Shown here one piece after another: positions 1 to 9,468 of a stretch of 64,000 bases of DNA (position 1 is the first letter of the stretch; every line of letters starts with the position of its first letter). The DNA is from Flavobacterium sp. CYK-55 (GTDB taxonomy: Bacteria > Bacteroidota > Bacteroidia > Flavobacteriales > Flavobacteriaceae): NCBI RefSeq assembly GCF_018413465.1, contig NZ_JAHCDK010000004.1, positions 62,001 to 126,000 on the forward strand. The letters are read 5' to 3'. Both the position numbers and the translations under genes were made by a program. The notes under the pieces are model-generated. The model was not told the DNA's origin. It ran no database searches and worked only from the letters and a program-made list of their open reading frames with translations.

Positions 1-641
1 TGATAAAAATCATAGGTACTGTTGAGCACTACAGTTTGATTTTGGTAAATAACCGAAATCGGGAATACCACTTCAACAACTCCGTTAAAACCCGGAGCAT
101 CGCCAAACTGCATTAACTCTGATTGATTGTTAATCGTCACCACTTGACCATTGTAGGTCAACTGAATCGGATATACCAAATCAAAACAAAAAGTATGTTG
201 CAAATCTTCAACAAAAGTTGGCACTCCGCATTGCATGATTAGCGCAGTGAGTTCTTGTTCATTGTTGATGGTTTGCAATGCACCACCGCTTTGTACTTCA
301 AACGGGAACACAACACCTGCCAGAAACATATTAGGCGATTCATTTTGAAGAATGCTTAATAAGCCGTCCAAACTGGCAACTGTAACGGTTGTACCATTGT
401 TGTACGAAAAAGTCATCGGAAACACAAAATCAAAACACAACATCGCGGTAGCAGGATTGGCCGTGGTTGCATTTTTACCGTGGGTAACGGTGTGCTCCAA
501 TTTGAGCTTGTTCAAAACTGTTCTCAGAGCTACGCTTTGCTCTGTGGCAGTTTCGCCTTTGATGGCGTTATCATCAGAACACGAGTAAAGTGCTCCGACC
601 AACAAAACCATCGTTAGTAATAAAAATTTAATCTTTCCCAT
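1..641 (-). CDS. Repeat-containing lipoprotein, C-terminus cut by window edge
   Basis: Open reading frame starts at ATG 641 on the minus strand and is still open at base 1, so only the first 213 residues are present. The N-terminus is a lipoprotein signal: hydrophobic LLLTMVLLVG followed by lipobox LYSC with Cys21, then SDDN, so surface or outer-membrane anchoring is expected. After about residue 65 the protein is made of related modules of roughly 35-45 residues. Each has a CFDFVFP- or FDLVYP-like strand, a YN(N/G)-turn, a VTV or VTINN strand and a short helix-like SLDGLL or QELTAL. At least four modules can be seen. No catalytic motif is visible; function unknown. Confidence 0.8.
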   Translation of the reverse strand, partial: MGKIKFLLLTMVLLVGALYSCSDDNAIKGETATEQSVALRTVLNKLKLEHTVTHGKNATTANPATAMLCFDFVFPMTFSYNNGTTVTVASLDGLLSILQNESPNMFLAGVVFPFEVQSGGALQTINNEQELTALIMQCGVPTFVEDLQHTFCFDLVYPIQLTYNGQVVTINNQSELMQFGDAPGFNGVVEVVFPISVIYQNQTVVLNSTYDFY

Positions 642-736
642 AGCAATTTTTTTTATAGCGTTTTTTTTATTGAGACAACCCAATGTGTCATCACCCTCCT
701 TTTTTTTGAAACTTTTTTTCATTTTTTTTCTAAACA

Positions 737-764
737 TAAAAAAATCCCAACAAATATTGGGATT
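737..764 (-). terminator. Rho-independent terminator after dsbD
   Basis: Inverted repeat aatcccaa / ttgggatt (743-750 and 757-764). On the minus strand it is followed by a run of T, just past the dsbD stop at 771. Confidence 0.8.
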
Positions 765-770
765 CAGAGT

Positions 771-2789
771 TTATTTTTGATAGGCCGATAAACCTTTTTT
801 GAGCCAAGATTCAAAGGTTTCAACATCAACATAACTAATGGTCGGCTGTGTTGGATTTAAATTTTTCTCCTGAGCATCAATCATCACATACATCGGTTGC
901 GTATTGGTGTGATAACGGCTGATCATAAAATCGGTCCATAGATCGCCAATGGTTTCAATTTGTTCACCGGTATCTTTTGAGATGTGTTGTTCATTTTCCG
1001 GCAATGGTCTTTTATCATCTACAAACAACGAAATCAAAACCACTTGTTCTTTTAAAATAGGTAAAATGCGCGCATCTGACCATACATTGTTTTCCATTTT
1101 ACGGCAATTCACACAAGCAAATCCGGTAAAATCAAGCATAATGGGTTTATTGATTTTTCTGGCATAAGCCATTCCTTTTTCATAATCGTCAAAAACAGTA
1201 ATTCCGTGCGGACCTGATTTGGCACCTTCAGGCAATTCTTGTTGTATGGCCACAGCACCCGAATTACCCAATCCATGTGGGCTTTCGCTGTATTCAAGCG
1301 GTGGCGGGAAAGCATTGATGAGTTTGAGCGGAGCGCCCCATAAGCCCGGAATCAAATAAACAGTAAAAGTCAAAACCAAAATACCCAAAAGCAATCTTCC
1401 AACTGAAATATGCGTGAGCGGACTGTCGTGCGGCGTTGAGATTTTTCCGAAAAGATACAAAGCCAAAACACCAAAAATAGCAATCCAAATGGCCAGAAAA
1501 ACTTCGCGTTCGAGTAAATGCAACTGCAAAACCAAATCGGCATTCGACAAGAATTTAAAGGCCAAAGCCAATTCTAAAAAGCCTAAAAATACTTTTACGG
1601 TATTGAGCCAACCGCCTGATTTAGGCAACGAATTGAGCCAACCCGGAAACATCGCAAACAACATAAACGGCAAGGCCAAAGCCAATGAAAAACCGAGCAT
1701 TCCAACGATCGGGCCAATGCCTCCACGCGAAGCCGCTTCAAAAAGCAAAGTTCCGACGATTGGTCCGGTACATGAAAATGAAACTACCGCCAAAGCCAAA
1801 GCCATAAACAAAATGCCAATGATACCGCCGCGATCAGCCTGACGGTCAACTTTATTGGCCCAAGTATGCGGCAAGACAATTTCAAAGGCGCCCAAGAATG
1901 AGATGGCAAAAACCACCAAAAGAATAAAGAAAATTACATTGAACCAAACATTGGTGGCCAAAGCATTCAGTGCATCTGCCCCAAAAATAGCGGTCACAAG
2001 CGAACCTAAAATTACATAAATGGCAATGATTGAGATTCCATAAATGAGGGCATTCTTTTTTCCTTCGGCTTTGGTCTTGCTTTGCTTGGTAAAAAAACTC
2101 ACCGTCATCGGAATCAGCGGAAACACACAAGGTGTGAGCAAAGCTGCAAATCCCGAGAGAAAAGCAATCAAAAACACACCCCACAAACTGCGCGGAACGG
2201 CTTCAGAAGTGGCTTCAATCGTAGCGGTTTTTATGGTTTTTACAGCTGAAGAATCAACTACCGGGGCCACTTCAGGCGCTTCATCAACTAAAGCGGTTGT
2301 ATCAACTGAGGTCACTTCTTGAGCAACATCTACAGCCGCTTCAGAAGCAGGAATGGCAAAAGTAAATTTCTTGGTAAAGTTGCTGCACATCTGCTTGCAA
2401 GCCTGATAATCAACCGATGCATCAATGGTTTTAACACCCGGATTTACTTCAACTTCTTGCTCAAAATGCGCTTTGTTTTCAAAATACAGTTCATCCACAC
2501 CAAACACCTCATTAAAGGTTTTGTGCGTGCCGATTTCTTTGGTTTTACCAATGAGTTTAAAATCTTTTCCGGCGTTGGCATATTTAATTTCAGTAGGCAA
2601 CGAACCACCGTCCGGGGTAAATTGCGAATACATATGCCATTCTTTTTCGATTTGCGCATCTAAAACCAAAACATAATGGTTGTCTGATTTTTTGCGAACG
2701 CTGTTTTTCCATTTGACGGGATCAACCATTTGCGCATGGCCAGAAATAAGAAAGGTCAAAGACCAAAACAGAAAAAAGATTTTTTTCAT
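771..2789 (-). CDS. dsbD: Thiol:disulfide interchange protein DsbD
   Basis: 672 residues with the full three-part DsbD layout. A signal peptide (1-19) precedes an N-terminal periplasmic domain with the cysteine pair C131/C135 (CKQMC). A multi-span membrane domain (about 203-485) carries the buried cysteines C221 (TPCVFPLIP) and C340 (SFSCTGP). The C-terminal thioredoxin-like domain has C559-V-N-C562. The protein passes electrons from cytoplasmic thioredoxin across the inner membrane to periplasmic thiol partners. A low-complexity Ala/Val/Thr linker separates the first two parts. The start codon overlaps the tilS stop by 4 bp, so the two are probably translated from one message. Confidence 0.93.
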   Translation of the reverse strand: MKKIFFLFWSLTFLISGHAQMVDPVKWKNSVRKKSDNHYVLVLDAQIEKEWHMYSQFTPDGGSLPTEIKYANAGKDFKLIGKTKEIGTHKTFNEVFGVDELYFENKAHFEQEVEVNPGVKTIDASVDYQACKQMCSNFTKKFTFAIPASEAAVDVAQEVTSVDTTALVDEAPEVAPVVDSSAVKTIKTATIEATSEAVPRSLWGVFLIAFLSGFAALLTPCVFPLIPMTVSFFTKQSKTKAEGKKNALIYGISIIAIYVILGSLVTAIFGADALNALATNVWFNVIFFILLVVFAISFLGAFEIVLPHTWANKVDRQADRGGIIGILFMALALAVVSFSCTGPIVGTLLFEAASRGGIGPIVGMLGFSLALALPFMLFAMFPGWLNSLPKSGGWLNTVKVFLGFLELALAFKFLSNADLVLQLHLLEREVFLAIWIAIFGVLALYLFGKISTPHDSPLTHISVGRLLLGILVLTFTVYLIPGLWGAPLKLINAFPPPLEYSESPHGLGNSGAVAIQQELPEGAKSGPHGITVFDDYEKGMAYARKINKPIMLDFTGFACVNCRKMENNVWSDARILPILKEQVVLISLFVDDKRPLPENEQHISKDTGEQIETIGDLWTDFMISRYHTNTQPMYVMIDAQEKNLNPTQPTISYVDVETFESWLKKGLSAYQK

Positions 2790-4102
2790 AAGTGCAAAGT
2801 TATTTTGAGTATTTTTTGGGTTGAACTACTGATTTTAAAACGTTCATCTGCGCGATGGTTGACAATCCAAACCACAGCATCGCCCGAACAAAGCAACCAA
2901 GTATTTTGTTTTTCAAGCAACGAAAAGCGCTCGTCTTTAAAATATTTGCTCACTTTTTTTGATTGGCCGTTCATGCCCAGCGGATAAAAAACATCACCTT
3001 TTTGCCATAGGCGCAAACTTAATGGGTTTTGCAATTTATCAGCGTCGACAAAGATAACCGAATTGCCCAAAGCTTGCATGTCGGCTACTTGACTAATCGA
3101 AATATTTAAGGGAAAATTAACGCCATCGGTCAAAGAAACCTCAAATGTTTCATCGGTTGAAGTCTCTAATAATGGGTAAAGAATCAGTTGTTCGCGATCT
3201 TTGAGCAAACCGTAATTTTTAGAAAAAACCTGCTTGCCCGATTGCGCCGAGCACAAATCATAAACGTCTTGCCAAGCCGTAAATCCGTAGGGTTGCAACC
3301 ATTGATATAAATAGGCTTGGTGGTTTTTTCGTTTGAATAATTTCGGCAAATTGATGCTGAATTTATGTTCTTGCGCTGATACCACTTCTGCGTAAAATTG
3401 CTCGGCAGCATCATCGGCCAAAGAACGCGTTTGTTGTACATGCATCAAGGTATTTTGAAAGGATGACAGAAAATCATCCGATGTTTTTTTCAACTCAGGC
3501 ACCAAATAATGTCTTATTTGATTGCGCAAGTATTTGTCCGAAGCATTGCTGCTGTCTTCACGCCACAAAAGTTGCTCATCTTGCGCATATTTTAAAAGGG
3601 TATTTCGATCAAAAAGAAGCAACGGACGAATGATTTTTCCGTTTTGCTGCGGAATACCACAAAGCCCGTCAATTCCGGTGCCGCGGCTCAGATTAATCAG
3701 AAAAGTTTCAAGCACGTCATCGGCCTGATGCGCTGTCAAAAGATAATCGTAATTTTCTTGCGCCAACAACTCGTCAAACCAAGTATAACGCAACGCACGC
3801 GCGGCCATTTGAATCGAAATTCCTTGGTTTTGCGCATACACTTCCGTGTCAAATTTTCTGGAATAAAAAGGCAATTGATGTTCTAGCGCGTAATTTTGAA
3901 CGAACATTTCATCGGCATCGCTTTCGTCGGCACGCAAACCAAAATTAACATGAGCAATAGCTACTGAATAAGATAATTTCTGAAACAAATCAAGCAAAAC
4001 CATGCTGTCAATTCCGCCGCTGACGGCGAGTAAAAGTCTTTTTCCGTTTAAGAAACTGAAGTTTTCTTGCAGCTGTTTTTGGAATCGTTCAAACATGCTC
4101 AA
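2786..4102 (-). CDS. tilS: tRNA(Ile)-lysidine synthase TilS
   Basis: 438 residues. The PP-loop ATP pyrophosphatase signature SGGIDS is at residues 28-33, followed by the LLTAHQADDVLET segment typical of TilS. TilS attaches lysine to C34 of the CAU-anticodon tRNA(Ile), changing its specificity from AUG to AUA codons. Length and the C-terminal substrate-binding region fit the long bacterial form. It lies between pabB (18-bp gap) and dsbD (4-bp overlap) on the same strand. The start could be ATG 4102 or ATG 4096. Confidence 0.93.
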   Translation of the reverse strand: MSMFERFQKQLQENFSFLNGKRLLLAVSGGIDSMVLLDLFQKLSYSVAIAHVNFGLRADESDADEMFVQNYALEHQLPFYSRKFDTEVYAQNQGISIQMAARALRYTWFDELLAQENYDYLLTAHQADDVLETFLINLSRGTGIDGLCGIPQQNGKIIRPLLLFDRNTLLKYAQDEQLLWREDSSNASDKYLRNQIRHYLVPELKKTSDDFLSSFQNTLMHVQQTRSLADDAAEQFYAEVVSAQEHKFSINLPKLFKRKNHQAYLYQWLQPYGFTAWQDVYDLCSAQSGKQVFSKNYGLLKDREQLILYPLLETSTDETFEVSLTDGVNFPLNISISQVADMQALGNSVIFVDADKLQNPLSLRLWQKGDVFYPLGMNGQSKKVSKYFKDERFSLLEKQNTWLLCSGDAVVWIVNHRADERFKISSSTQKILKITLHL

Positions 4103-4120
4103 AGGTATACATTTGAAACA

Positions 4121-5407
4121 TTAAGTCAATACTTCACGCATGGCTTTGGCTTTGACCAAACATTCTTCGTATTCATTTTCCGGCACCGACAAAGCCGTAA
4201 TGGCACTGCCTACTGAAAATGAAACGTATTGATTTTGCTCATTATACAAAATACTGCGAATCACTACGTTGAAGTCAAAATCACCTGCTGGCGTAAAATA
4301 ACCCACCGCGCCGCTGTATAATCCGCGTTTGGTTTCTTCGAGTTGTTCGATGATTTGCAGAGCTGAAATTTTAGGCGCTCCGGTCATACTGCCCATCGGA
4401 AAAGTAGTTTGCAAAGCAGCAACAGCTTTATAGTCGGGCGACATTTCAGAGGTGATGGTTGAAATCATCTGATGCACTTGTTCAAACGAATATATCGCGC
4501 ATAATTCTTCTACTTGCACCGAGCCTTTAGCCGCGGTTCGCGATAAATCATTGCGCACCAAATCAACAATCATGATGTTTTCTGAGCGCTCTTTCGGGTC
4601 AACCGATAATTGTTCTTTGGCTTGTGCATCTAACGCAGCATCCGCAAAACGGCGCGCGGTTCCTTTGATGGGCTGTGAAATGAGTTTGTTGCCTACTTTT
4701 TTCAGATACCGCTCGGGTGAGGCCGACATCAAATAATGCTTGTAATTTCTGAGCAAAACGGCAAACGGCGGATGCGAAATGGCGTTGAGTTTTTGGAATT
4801 GTTGCCACGGATCAATAGAGGCATTTTCTGCATAAAATTCCATGCAAAAATTGGCCTCATAAACATCGCCGGCTTGAATGTGTTTTTGCAAAGATTGTAC
4901 TTTTTCAAGATAGGCTTCGGGCGAAATCCGCGCCTGAATATTTAAAGAAATTTGTGCTTCTTGACCGGAAATAGGCTGTTTTTGAATCGATGCCCAATCT
5001 TCATCAAGCTCATCCTCACACAAAGGCAAATAAGCAACTTCCAGCTTATTTCCGCGCAACAAAAACAGTTTTTTGGGTTGAAAGAAAAACAATTCCGGAA
5101 ACTGCAAACCATCAAAATTCTGAGATTTTAAATCTTCAACATCGTTTTTTAAATCATACGACAAATAGCCAAAAAGCCAATCTTGTGTGGTTTGTTGGTA
5201 TTGGCTGAGCTGTTCAAAAGCATTGTAGTGATCAGTCTGAACAGAAGTCAAAGCATCCACCGCCAAAACAAAATCAAAATCGCTGTAAGTCGCTTGATGC
5301 GCATTGCTATCGAGCAAAACCACTTCGCGAAAACTGCGCGACCATTCAAGCAATTGTTGCTTTAGCTTTTCCGGATGCTCAATAATATGTATAACCGATG
5401 TTCTCAA
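4121..5407 (-). CDS. pabB: Aminodeoxychorismate synthase component I PabB
   Basis: 428-residue chorismate-binding enzyme of the folate pathway; it makes aminodeoxychorismate from chorismate. The C-terminal half has the family motifs SQPIKGTARR, SENIMIVDLVRNDLSR and GSMTGAPK. The Lys in PIKGT marks PabB, whereas TrpE has Ala there. The only plausible start in the open frame is a TTG codon (5405-5407); no in-frame ATG lies upstream. First gene of a probable pabB-tilS-dsbD transcript. Confidence 0.9.
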   Translation of the reverse strand: MRTSVIHIIEHPEKLKQQLLEWSRSFREVVLLDSNAHQATYSDFDFVLAVDALTSVQTDHYNAFEQLSQYQQTTQDWLFGYLSYDLKNDVEDLKSQNFDGLQFPELFFFQPKKLFLLRGNKLEVAYLPLCEDELDEDWASIQKQPISGQEAQISLNIQARISPEAYLEKVQSLQKHIQAGDVYEANFCMEFYAENASIDPWQQFQKLNAISHPPFAVLLRNYKHYLMSASPERYLKKVGNKLISQPIKGTARRFADAALDAQAKEQLSVDPKERSENIMIVDLVRNDLSRTAAKGSVQVEELCAIYSFEQVHQMISTITSEMSPDYKAVAALQTTFPMGSMTGAPKISALQIIEQLEETKRGLYSGAVGYFTPAGDFDFNVVIRSILYNEQNQYVSFSVGSAITALSVPENEYEECLVKAKAMREVLT

Positions 5408-5483
5408 GATTGTTTTTTTATCGCGGCTAAAATTACAACAAAGCGGGTAAATTTATAGACTAATTAAGCAAGGCCTTATAAAC

Positions 5484-5513
5484 AAAAAGCCGTTCACAGT
5501 GAACGGCTTTTTT
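5484..5513 (-). terminator. Terminator between lpd and pabB
   Basis: Strong hairpin gccgttcac / gtgaacggc (5489-5497 and 5499-5507) flanked by A- and T-runs on either side. It sits 19 bp beyond the lpd stop, so it ends the lpd message. Confidence 0.88.
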
Positions 5514-5531
5514 ATGGTAGAAAAATTGTTT

Positions 5532-6935
5532 TTATGTGTGTAATGCACGGTTGTCGGTAGCGGCCAAAGCAGCTTCTTTGATGGCCTCGGCAAAAGTCGG
5601 ATGCGCGTGGCTCATGCGTGAAATATCTTCGGCAGAAGCACGGAATTCCATCGCGGTAACCGCCTCAGCGATTAAATCAGCAGCGCGCGCGCCAATCATG
5701 TGCACACCCAAAACTTCGTCGGTTTGAGCATCGGCCAAAATTTTGACAAATCCATCGGTATCCCCACTAGCACGCGCACGGCCCAAAGCTTTAAACGGAA
5801 AGCTTCCGGCTTTATAAGCAACGCCGGCTTCTTTGAGTTGTTCTTCGGTTTTGCCCACCGCAGCCACTTCCGGCCAAGTATACACTACGCCAGGAATCAA
5901 ATTATAGTCAATATGTGGTTTTTGTCCGGCTAAATATTCGGCCACCATCACGCCTTCTTCTTCGGCTTTATGCGCCAACATAGCTCCGCGCACCACATCG
6001 CCAATGGCGTATATGTTTGAAGCGGTCGTTTGCAAATGATCGTTTACTTGAATTTGTCCGCGATCCGTTAATTGAACACCAGCTTTTTCGGCTTGAAGCC
6101 CATCGGTATAAGGGCGACGACCCACCGCTACCAAACAGTAATCGCCTTCTAAAACCAATTCGGCACCTTTGGCATCATCGGCTTTTACCGTAACGGCTTT
6201 TCCTTTGCGGCTCACTTCTTTTACCTTGTGCGAAGTATAGAATTTCATGCCTTGTTTTTTGAGTACTTTGGTGAGTTCTTTGGAGAGCGCTGCGTCCATA
6301 CCCGGAATAATGCGGTCTAAATATTCAACCACCGAAACCTGAGCGCCCAAACGCAAATACACTTGTCCGAGCTCGATTCCGATCACACCGCCGCCAATAA
6401 TGATCAGGTGTTTAGGAATTTCAGGAAGTTTCAAAGCTTCGGTGGATGTGATGATGCGCTCTTTATCAATTTTAATAAACGGCAAACTCGACGGTTTTGA
6501 ACCGGTAGCAATAATGCTGTATTTGGCTTCAATGGTTTGCACACTGCCATCGGCAGCCGTAATGTTGATGTGCGTGGCATCGGCAAACGAACCCAAACCA
6601 TTAAAAACCGTGATTTTGTTTTTTTCCATGAGGTAGTTGATGCCACCAACGGTTTGATCTACAACTGATTGTTTGCGGGCAATCATCTGAGCCAAATTGA
6701 CTTTGACTTTACCGCTGATTTCGATTCCGTTTTCGGCCATATGCGCCAACTCGGCATAATGGTGTGATGATGACAACAAAGCTTTTGAAGGAATACAACC
6801 CACGTTGAGGCAAGTTCCGCCTAAAGAATTGTATTTTTCGATGATCGCAGTTTTGAATCCCAACTGGGCAGCACGAATAGCCGCTACATATCCACCCGGA
6901 CCAGAACCTATTATAGCAACGTCAAATGAACTCAT
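5532..6935 (-). CDS. lpd: Dihydrolipoyl dehydrogenase
   Basis: 467 residues, the E3 flavoprotein of 2-oxo-acid dehydrogenase complexes and the glycine cleavage system; it reoxidises dihydrolipoamide with NAD+. Visible features are the FAD-binding GSGPGG (residues 10-15), the redox disulfide GGTCLNVGC (C42/C47), a second dinucleotide site IIIGGGVIGIELG, and the C-terminal HAHPTFAE catalytic His-Glu pair. Stands alone between terminators, with its own promoter-like boxes upstream. Confidence 0.96.
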   Translation of the reverse strand: MSSFDVAIIGSGPGGYVAAIRAAQLGFKTAIIEKYNSLGGTCLNVGCIPSKALLSSSHHYAELAHMAENGIEISGKVKVNLAQMIARKQSVVDQTVGGINYLMEKNKITVFNGLGSFADATHINITAADGSVQTIEAKYSIIATGSKPSSLPFIKIDKERIITSTEALKLPEIPKHLIIIGGGVIGIELGQVYLRLGAQVSVVEYLDRIIPGMDAALSKELTKVLKKQGMKFYTSHKVKEVSRKGKAVTVKADDAKGAELVLEGDYCLVAVGRRPYTDGLQAEKAGVQLTDRGQIQVNDHLQTTASNIYAIGDVVRGAMLAHKAEEEGVMVAEYLAGQKPHIDYNLIPGVVYTWPEVAAVGKTEEQLKEAGVAYKAGSFPFKALGRARASGDTDGFVKILADAQTDEVLGVHMIGARAADLIAEAVTAMEFRASAEDISRMSHAHPTFAEAIKEAALAATDNRALHT

Positions 6936-6975
6936 AGAATATGATGTTTTAAAGAGGTTTTTTAAAAATTTGTGT

Positions 6976-7011
6976 CAAAATTAGGGCTTTTTTTTGAACC
7001 TTGCGGTCAAA
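6976..7011 (-). promoter_or_regulatory. Putative Bacteroidota promoter for lpd
   Basis: On the minus strand a TTTG box (7008-7011) lies 24 nt upstream of TAATTTTG (6976-6983), matching the TTTG / TAnnTTTG consensus with slightly long spacing. It is 40 bp before the lpd start. Confidence 0.5.
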
Positions 7012-7062
7012 AGATTGCTAATTTAATATGGCTATTTTTAGTTCATAATACATCTTTAAAAC

Positions 7063-7098
7063 AAAAAAAACCGCCTCCATACAGAAGCGGTTTTTTTT
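7063..7098 (-). terminator. Terminator after His-rich lipoprotein gene
   Basis: Stem ccgc / gcgg, extendable with one mismatch, enclosed by eight A and eight T. It lies directly downstream of the stop at 7116 on the minus strand. Confidence 0.8.
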
Positions 7099-7115
7099 AT
7101 ACAAAATAGTAAATC

Positions 7116-7883
7116 TTAGTGGTGGTGCGGGCCATCGTGCATATGCGTTCCTCCGTGCATGTGTTGATGCAATTGGGTAGCCAAAGCATTGTTGCCATCG
7201 GTATCATCCGGACCAATTTCAATGACACCATCGCCATCGCCGTCAACTGCTGTAGATAAATCAACATGGCTCATGATTTCGTTCAAATCAAAATTAAAGA
7301 CCAAATCATAAGTTCCGTTGGTAATCACTAAGTTTTGATTCGGATCATCGTAATCCAGCTCAAATTTCTCGTTTAAGTTGTGCCAAAAAACAAACGGAGT
7401 TCCGTCAATAGTTCCGCGCACTTCAAGTGTTTTGTTGTAGATGGGTGAAGCGCTGTCTGTACTTGGGCTCATTTTAAATTCAACTTCTTCATAGGTTCCG
7501 TTCGGAATGCTTACCGAAGTAACCGGAGCCGTGGTGTTGAGCAAATCTAAAACCCACGGACCTTGCAATTCGTTGGTATCATCGCTGTTGAAAAATCCGT
7601 GATCGTCATCGCCATCCATATGACCATTGTCGTGACCATTGTGTTCGTGACCTTGTCCGTGCTCATCTTGAGCATTGAATTCAATTTCGCGAATGTTCAC
7701 CACAAAACTGGTGATGTCAATTGCGGCTGCAGCGGCATTACGCCCGGCTGAATTGGTGTAGGTGGCACTCGCTTTAATTTGTAGTGTGGCTTGGTTGGCT
7801 GACGAGCTACTGCTGTCAGAAGAGCAGGAAGTCATTAAAAAAAACGACCCTAAAACCGGCATTAAAGTTTTGAAGTTTTTCAT
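7116..7883 (-). CDS. His-rich lipoprotein, possibly DUF4382-like
   Basis: 255 residues. Signal peptide with lipobox LMTSC, lipidated Cys20, followed by a Ser-rich linker. The middle (about 55-205) reads like the DUF4382 beta-sandwich type: INVREIE-like strand, GPWVLDLLN, IPNGTYEEVEF, VRGTIDGTPF. Two histidine-rich stretches (75-95 and 239-255, ending HHH) and an acidic DGDGDG loop (214-219) suggest metal binding. Followed by its own terminator. The family assignment is tentative and the metal role is inferred from composition only. Confidence 0.8.
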   Translation of the reverse strand: MKNFKTLMPVLGSFFLMTSCSSDSSSSSANQATLQIKASATYTNSAGRNAAAAAIDITSFVVNIREIEFNAQDEHGQGHEHNGHDNGHMDGDDDHGFFNSDDTNELQGPWVLDLLNTTAPVTSVSIPNGTYEEVEFKMSPSTDSASPIYNKTLEVRGTIDGTPFVFWHNLNEKFELDYDDPNQNLVITNGTYDLVFNFDLNEIMSHVDLSTAVDGDGDGVIEIGPDDTDGNNALATQLHQHMHGGTHMHDGPHHH

Positions 7884-8027
7884 TGTGATTTGAGTTTTAA
7901 ATTAATATTGATTGGTTTCTTTCAAAACAAACATCTGTAAACAAACCCTAAGTCTGAGGCTTGTTAAAATCTGTTTACAGTTATCTAAAGGATAAAAATC
8001 AAACGCATTATATTGCCAAACTTTATC

Positions 8028-8035
8028 TACTTTTG
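8028..8035 (+). promoter_or_regulatory. TAnnTTTG -7 box before rlmD
   Basis: TACTTTTG ends only 4 nt before the ATG at 8040. No well-spaced TTTG partner is visible upstream. If used, the transcript would be practically leaderless. Confidence 0.45.
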
Positions 8036-8039
8036 CGGC

Positions 8040-9455
8040 ATGGGAAGAAAAAAAACCGACAAAATTATTTTTGAAAATATCCGTATTACCGATGCCGGAG
8101 CCAAAGGCGTTTCGGTAGCCAAAGCACCCGACGGAAAAGTCATTTTTGTGCCAAATGTAGTACCCGGTGATGTAGCAGATATTCAAACTTTTAAAAAGCG
8201 TAAAGCCTATTATGAAGGCAAAGCCATTCGCATCAAAGAATATTCTGCCGATCGCGTGGAGCCGGTTTGCCAACATTTTGGAGTTTGCGGCGGTTGCAAG
8301 TGGCAAAACATGCGTTACGACAAACAGTTAGACTACAAACACAACGAAGTGCTCAATCATTTGCAGCGCATTGGCAAAGTGGAACTTCCCGAATTTGAAC
8401 CGATTTTGGGTTCAGCACAAACTTTTTTCTACCGCAACAAAATGGAGTTCGGGTTCTCGAATGCTCGTTGGCTCACCCAAGCCGAAATTGACAGCGAAGA
8501 CAACCACGACAACCGCAACGCCGTTGGTTTTCACATTCCGAAAATGTGGGATAAAATCCTCGATATTACGCATTGTCATTTGCAACAAGATCCGTCGAAT
8601 GACATCCGAAACGCCATTCGCACTTATGCCAATCAAAACAACTTAGCCTTTTACGATCCGCGCAACCGGGCCGGATTGCTCAGAACACTCATGATCCGAA
8701 CGGCATCCACCGGCGAAATCATGGTGCTGATTCAGTTTTTTGAAGAACAAAAAGCCCAACGCATCGCCTTGCTTGATTATCTGATACAAACTTTCCCGCA
8801 AATTACTTCGCTGCAATACGTAATCAACGGCAAAGCCAACGATACCATTTATGACCAAGACGTGATTTGTTACCACGGCCGCGATTATATTATTGAAGAA
8901 ATGGAAGGCTTGCAGTTTAGCGTGAATGCCAAATCATTTTATCAAACCAATTCGGCGCAAGCTTATGAACTCTACAAAATAACGCGCGAATTTGCCGGAT
9001 TAACAGGCTCAGAAACCGTGTATGATTTATATACCGGAACCGGAACCATTGCGCAATTCGTCTCTAAAAAAGCGCAAAAAGTCATTGGTGTTGAAAGCGT
9101 TCCTGAAGCCATTGAAGACGCCAAAGCCAATGCAAAAAGAAACAACATCACCAATTGCGAATTTTATGTAGGCGATATGAAAGCCGTGTTCAACGATGCT
9201 TTTATTGCGCGACACGGAAAACCTGATGTGGTTATTACCGACCCGCCCCGCGATGGCATGCACAAAGATGTTATTGAACAATTGCTCAAAATTGCTCCGG
9301 AGCGCATTGTTTATGTGAGTTGTAATTCGGCCACACAAGCACGTGATTTGGCGCTTTTAGACAGTCAATACCGCGTAGCACGCGTACGTCCGGTAGATAT
9401 GTTTCCGCAAACGCACCATGTAGAAAATGTTGTACTTTTACAGCGCAAAAACTGA
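8040..9455 (+). CDS. rlmD: 23S rRNA (uracil(1939)-C5)-methyltransferase RlmD
   Basis: 471 residues from ATG 8040 (MGRKKTDK). An in-frame ATG at 8013 exists but precedes the promoter-like box. An N-terminal TRAM-like domain (about 5-65) is followed by the iron-sulfur cysteines C77, C83 and C86 (CQHFGVCGGC). The SAM-binding motif is DLYTGTGTIA, then TDPPRDGMH, with the catalytic cysteine in VSCNSATQARDL. The enzyme methylates U in 23S rRNA; some Bacteroidota members also act on other positions, so substrate choice is inferred. First gene of a run with two small envelope genes. Confidence 0.93.
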   Translation: MGRKKTDKIIFENIRITDAGAKGVSVAKAPDGKVIFVPNVVPGDVADIQTFKKRKAYYEGKAIRIKEYSADRVEPVCQHFGVCGGCKWQNMRYDKQLDYKHNEVLNHLQRIGKVELPEFEPILGSAQTFFYRNKMEFGFSNARWLTQAEIDSEDNHDNRNAVGFHIPKMWDKILDITHCHLQQDPSNDIRNAIRTYANQNNLAFYDPRNRAGLLRTLMIRTASTGEIMVLIQFFEEQKAQRIALLDYLIQTFPQITSLQYVINGKANDTIYDQDVICYHGRDYIIEEMEGLQFSVNAKSFYQTNSAQAYELYKITREFAGLTGSETVYDLYTGTGTIAQFVSKKAQKVIGVESVPEAIEDAKANAKRNNITNCEFYVGDMKAVFNDAFIARHGKPDVVITDPPRDGMHKDVIEQLLKIAPERIVYVSCNSATQARDLALLDSQYRVARVRPVDMFPQTHHVENVVLLQRKN

Positions 9456-9468
9456 TTTTGATTTTGCC

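Noticed and set aside
1414-1842. 142-codon ORF antisense to dsbD
   Set aside because: Shadow of the dsbD membrane domain: Lys/Ala-rich and without any family sign.
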